From: Clostridia bacterium
GTDB taxonomy: Bacteria; Bacillota_A; Clostridia; Oscillospirales; CAG-272
Direction: 5' to 3'
Assembly: GCA_017652965.1 (NCBI GenBank)
Contig: JAGBZZ010000127.1
Location: 1-7,995 of the forward strand
DNA length: 7,995 bases
Below the pieces are notes generated by a model. It was not told where the DNA came from, ran no database searches, and saw only the letters and a list, made by a program, of their open reading frames with translations. Positions within the stretch are counted from its first letter, which is position 1. Each line of letters opens with the position of its first letter. Made by a program: the position numbers and the translations under genes. Below are positions 6,323-7,995 of the stretch, in pieces.

Positions 6323-7728
6323 TCTACTTCCTCCTCATAGATGATTTTGTTAAGGGCAGAAAGATAAGCGCCGATCCCCGCGCCGACAATGTCGGTGGAG
6401 ATGCCCCGGCCCGAGTAGACCTTACCGCCCGAGCGGAGCTTGACAATGGTCTGCCCCATGGCCTCGCGCCCCTCGGTAACCGCCTGCAGCTGGAAATCGT
6501 CCAGCTCATAGTGACAGCCGGTGATCTTTTCGATCGCCTGGAAGGCGGCATCGATCGAGCCGTCGCCGATATAAACACCCTCCACGGGCTGCCCATCGCG
6601 GATCAGCTTGATGTGGGCGGTGGCGGAAATGGTATTGCCGGAGGTGATCACGTAGGTATCCAGCTTGTAGGTGGAGGGCACCTGCATGGCAGAGGAGGCC
6701 ACAATGGCATCCAGCTCTTTAGAGCTGACGCTTTCCTTCTTCTCGGCGATCTGAGAGAAGGCGAGATACACCTTCTGCAGATCCTCCTCGGAAAGATCGT
6801 AGCCAAGCTTGGCGACCGCAACCGCAACCGCGGCGGCATCGTCGTGCGCGGTCAAAAGCATATCCTCGGCTCCCGTATCGCCGATCCCGGCCGACGTGCC
6901 CTTGCCCTTACCGGCCTGGCACATCCAGGTGATCTGGTCAATGACACGGCTGAGCTGATTGACGCGTACACGCAGGGAAGCCTGCAGAAGGTCGGCCTTG
7001 GCATCCAGGATGCGTGCCACGTTGGCAAGGCTGGCAAGGTCGATGGGGTAAGCCGCTACGCGCAGCTGGGTCGCACCGCATCCGGCGGCGGCGATGGCGC
7101 AGGCATCGGCCATGGCAAGCGTGTTGACACAGGAGATGCCCAGCGTGACCTCGGAAAGGGCGGGCAGCTCGGCGTACTGGCGGGCCACAAAGTCGGCAAG
7201 CTCGGTCGGCAGCATGGTGCCGGCCGTGTCACACAGGGTGACGGTCGTGGCGCCCGCCTCAATGGCCGTGCGGATCGCCTCGGTTAAGAAGGCCTGCTCG
7301 CTTCTCGTGGCGTCATTGGCAATGAATTCTACGTCGGGGCACAGGGCGCGGCAGGCGGCCACCGTCTCACGGATGGCGGCCAGCATGGCATCCGGTTTCT
7401 TGTGGGAGAGGTATTCGATCTGCACGGGGCTGACGGCGGCAGGCACCTGCAGGCGTGCTTTTTTGGCAAGGCGCAGGGCGGCCCAGGTTCTTTCCACGCT
7501 CTCGGCATCCAGATGGACGGGCACGGCTACGATGCTGTCGCTCACCGCTGTGGAAATAGACTTGATCTGCAAAGGATCAATGCGGGCGTTCTCGATGCCC
7601 TCAAGCTCAATAAGATCCACCCCCAGCTTATCAAGCAGCTTGGCAAGCTCGATCTTCTCCTTAAAGGAAAGACGGAAGCCCTCTGCTGTCTGCTTCATGG
7701 TTGCATCACTGATCCTGATCTGTTTCAT
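6319..7728 (-). CDS. Isopropylmalate synthase-like protein with intact regulatory domain but degenerate active site
   Basis: A 469-residue relative of 2-isopropylmalate/homocitrate synthases. Residues 1-265 are an HMGL-like TIM barrel, about 280-345 the linker subdomains (GYDLSEEDL, EKKESVSSKELDAIV), and about 352-465 the LeuA allosteric domain. The last shows TSGNTISATAHIKL, GVYIGDGSIDAAF (385-397), LQAVTEG and SGRGISTDIV (439-448). Active LeuA has LRDGEQ near the N-terminus; here the aligned segment is MKQTAE (11-16), so the catalytic Arg is Lys12 and the metal-binding Asp is Gln13. The HxH metal ligands are replaced by Ser199-Cys-Val201, and the GxGERxGN loop is gone (YPIDLASLAN). It is therefore probably not a working isopropylmalate synthase, yet its leucine-sensing domain looks intact. 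It may be a leucine-responsive regulator or scaffold, or have a changed activity. The ATG at 7728-7726 has AGGAG (7740-7736) 7 nt upstream. It is the first gene after the T-box and is translationally coupled to the fusion gene. It should not be labelled leuA. Confidence 0.9.
   Translation of the reverse strand: MKQIRISDATMKQTAEGFRLSFKEKIELAKLLDKLGVDLIELEGIENARIDPLQIKSISTAVSDSIVAVPVHLDAESVERTWAALRLAKKARLQVPAAVSPVQIEYLSHKKPDAMLAAIRETVAACRALCPDVEFIANDATRSEQAFLTEAIRTAIEAGATTVTLCDTAGTMLPTELADFVARQYAELPALSEVTLGISCVNTLAMADACAIAAAGCGATQLRVAAYPIDLASLANVARILDAKADLLQASLRVRVNQLSRVIDQITWMCQAGKGKGTSAGIGDTGAEDMLLTAHDDAAAVAVAVAKLGYDLSEEDLQKVYLAFSQIAEKKESVSSKELDAIVASSAMQVPSTYKLDTYVITSGNTISATAHIKLIRDGQPVEGVYIGDGSIDAAFQAIEKITGCHYELDDFQLQAVTEGREAMGQTIVKLRSGGKVYSGRGISTDIVGAGIGAYLSALNKIIYEEEVE
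6330..6335 (-). promoter_or_regulatory. Perfect AGGAGG ribosome binding site fixing the fusion gene start
   Basis: On the minus strand AGGAGG lies 7 nt upstream of the ATG at 6322-6320, within the last codons (Glu-Glu-Glu-Val-Glu) of the LeuA-like gene. Together with the ATGA overlap it fixes the start of the fusion protein and predicts near-equal production of the two proteins. Confidence 0.85.
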
Positions 7729-7759
7729 GGTACTTCTCCTTTTTAATTATAAAAGCCTG

Positions 7760-7795
7760 AAAAAACAAAAAACCCGAAGCCTTTACGGCTTCAGG
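7760..7795 (-). terminator. Regulated intrinsic terminator of the T-box leader
   Basis: CCTGAAGCC (7795-7787) pairs with GGCTTCGGG (7781-7773), including one U-G pair, around a GTAAA loop. A run of six T, a G and six more T (7772-7760) follows. Formation excludes the antiterminator, because the CCCT arm is shared. It ends 31 nt before the LeuA-like start codon. Confidence 0.93.
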
Positions 7796-7995
7796 GACGA
7801 ACATAATCCGCGGTACCACCCTGATTATTCCCATAGGAAAGGGAATCACTCTTTCGGCCTCAAGCAAGGCCTTGCCCTGTTACGGGGGCTTCCGTGTCTC
7901 ATTACTCGCTTACGCTTTGACAAGACCGACTCGGGAAGGAGAACGCCTGAATGATCCGCATCGGCTCGCAGCAACCGCCGACTCTCGGCAGCTTC
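7760..7995 (-). promoter_or_regulatory. T-box riboswitch leader, probably tRNA-Leu responsive (5' edge at window end)
   Basis: Read on the minus strand. The T-box core AGGGTGGTACCGCGG (7822-7808) is unmistakable. Its AGGG can pair with CCCT at the 5' side of the terminator, the usual antiterminator switch. Stem I is largely present: a base helix GCCGA (7989-7985) with TCGGT (7929-7925), a GAGAG/GAG kink-turn-like region, and the helix TCGGC (7981-7977)/GCCGA (7965-7961) enclosing GGTTGCTGCGA. Aligning the 3' side with known leaders (specifier, one base, then 8 nt ending in GAG) puts the specifier at CTC (7941-7939), a leucine codon. The UGGU bulge requires discriminator A73, which tRNA-Leu has and tRNA-Ser (G73) lacks. 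Stem III is ATTCCC (7846-7841)/GGGAAT (7832-7827). Uncharged tRNA-Leu should stabilise the antiterminator and turn the operon on. The promoter lies outside the window. Confidence 0.93.

Noticed and set aside
3956..6340. A 794-codon open frame on the plus strand, opposite the fusion gene
   Set aside because: It mirrors the codon positions of the real gene, starts without a ribosome binding site, has a His/Gly/Val/Asp-heavy composition with no recognisable motif, and is explained by GC-rich third positions of the fusion gene.
6319..7728. Labelling this gene leuA (2-isopropylmalate synthase)
   Set aside because: The catalytic Arg/Asp and HxH metal ligands are missing despite overall similarity, so a functional leuA call is not supported.
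7746..7751. TATAAT on the minus strand between the T-box terminator and the LeuA-like gene, as a promoter bypassing the riboswitch
   Set aside because: No -35-like hexamer occurs at 16-18 bp; the nearest candidate, TTGTTT, is only about 11 bp away and lies in the terminator T-run.
7938..7943. TCC (Ser) or TTC (Phe) as the T-box specifier instead of CTC
   Set aside because: Spacing to the conserved GAG favours CTC. Ser also conflicts with the UGGU bulge, since tRNA-Ser has G73. Phe is less likely but not fully excluded.

Overview
The window looks like a chromosomal segment from a moderately GC-rich anaerobic Firmicute, most likely a gut-type member of Clostridia (Oscillospirales or a relative). 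The reasons are AGGAG-type ribosome binding sites throughout, a T-box leader, a [4Fe-4S]-carrying aldo/keto reductase, and an acyl-CoA synthetase of a type I associate with these bacteria. The lineage is inferred, not demonstrated. There is no sign of phage, insertion sequence, CRISPR array, tRNA or rRNA.

Layout, left to right. (1) 1-937, plus strand: the 3' end of a uracil permease gene, followed after 3 nt by a complete upp gene, forming a uracil uptake and salvage operon. It ends at a symmetrical hairpin (949-976) that can stop transcription from both sides. (2) 994-3704: a divergent pair, an aldo/keto reductase with a C-terminal two-cluster ferredoxin-like domain (minus) and a MATE-family exporter (plus). 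Their 194-bp intergenic region has a good sigma-70-type promoter in each direction and two short perfect palindromes placed like operators. A two-tier hairpin terminator (about 3748-3800) follows the exporter gene. (3) 3809-7995, minus strand: an operon read right to left, made of a T-box riboswitch leader, a LeuA-like protein and a large fusion protein.

The third region is the interesting one. The T-box has a complete antiterminator and terminator. Its likely specifier is CUC (Leu), and its UGGU bulge fits the A73 discriminator of tRNA-Leu. The first gene encodes an isopropylmalate synthase-like protein that keeps the whole C-terminal leucine-sensing domain. Its catalytic barrel, however, has lost the LRDGEQ arginine/aspartate pair, the HxH metal ligands and the GxGERxGN loop. 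The second gene overlaps it by 4 nt (ATGA) behind a perfect AGGAGG. It encodes a single 837-residue chain with an N-terminal xylose-isomerase-like TIM barrel joined to a complete acyl-CoA synthetase (AMP-binding) module. One TIM-barrel residue normally expected to be an acidic metal ligand is Lys134.

My reading is that cells short of charged tRNA-Leu switch on a probable leucine-binding pseudo-enzyme together with a two-domain acyl-activating protein. What the pair does is not apparent from the sequence. This is the best candidate here for an undescribed system.
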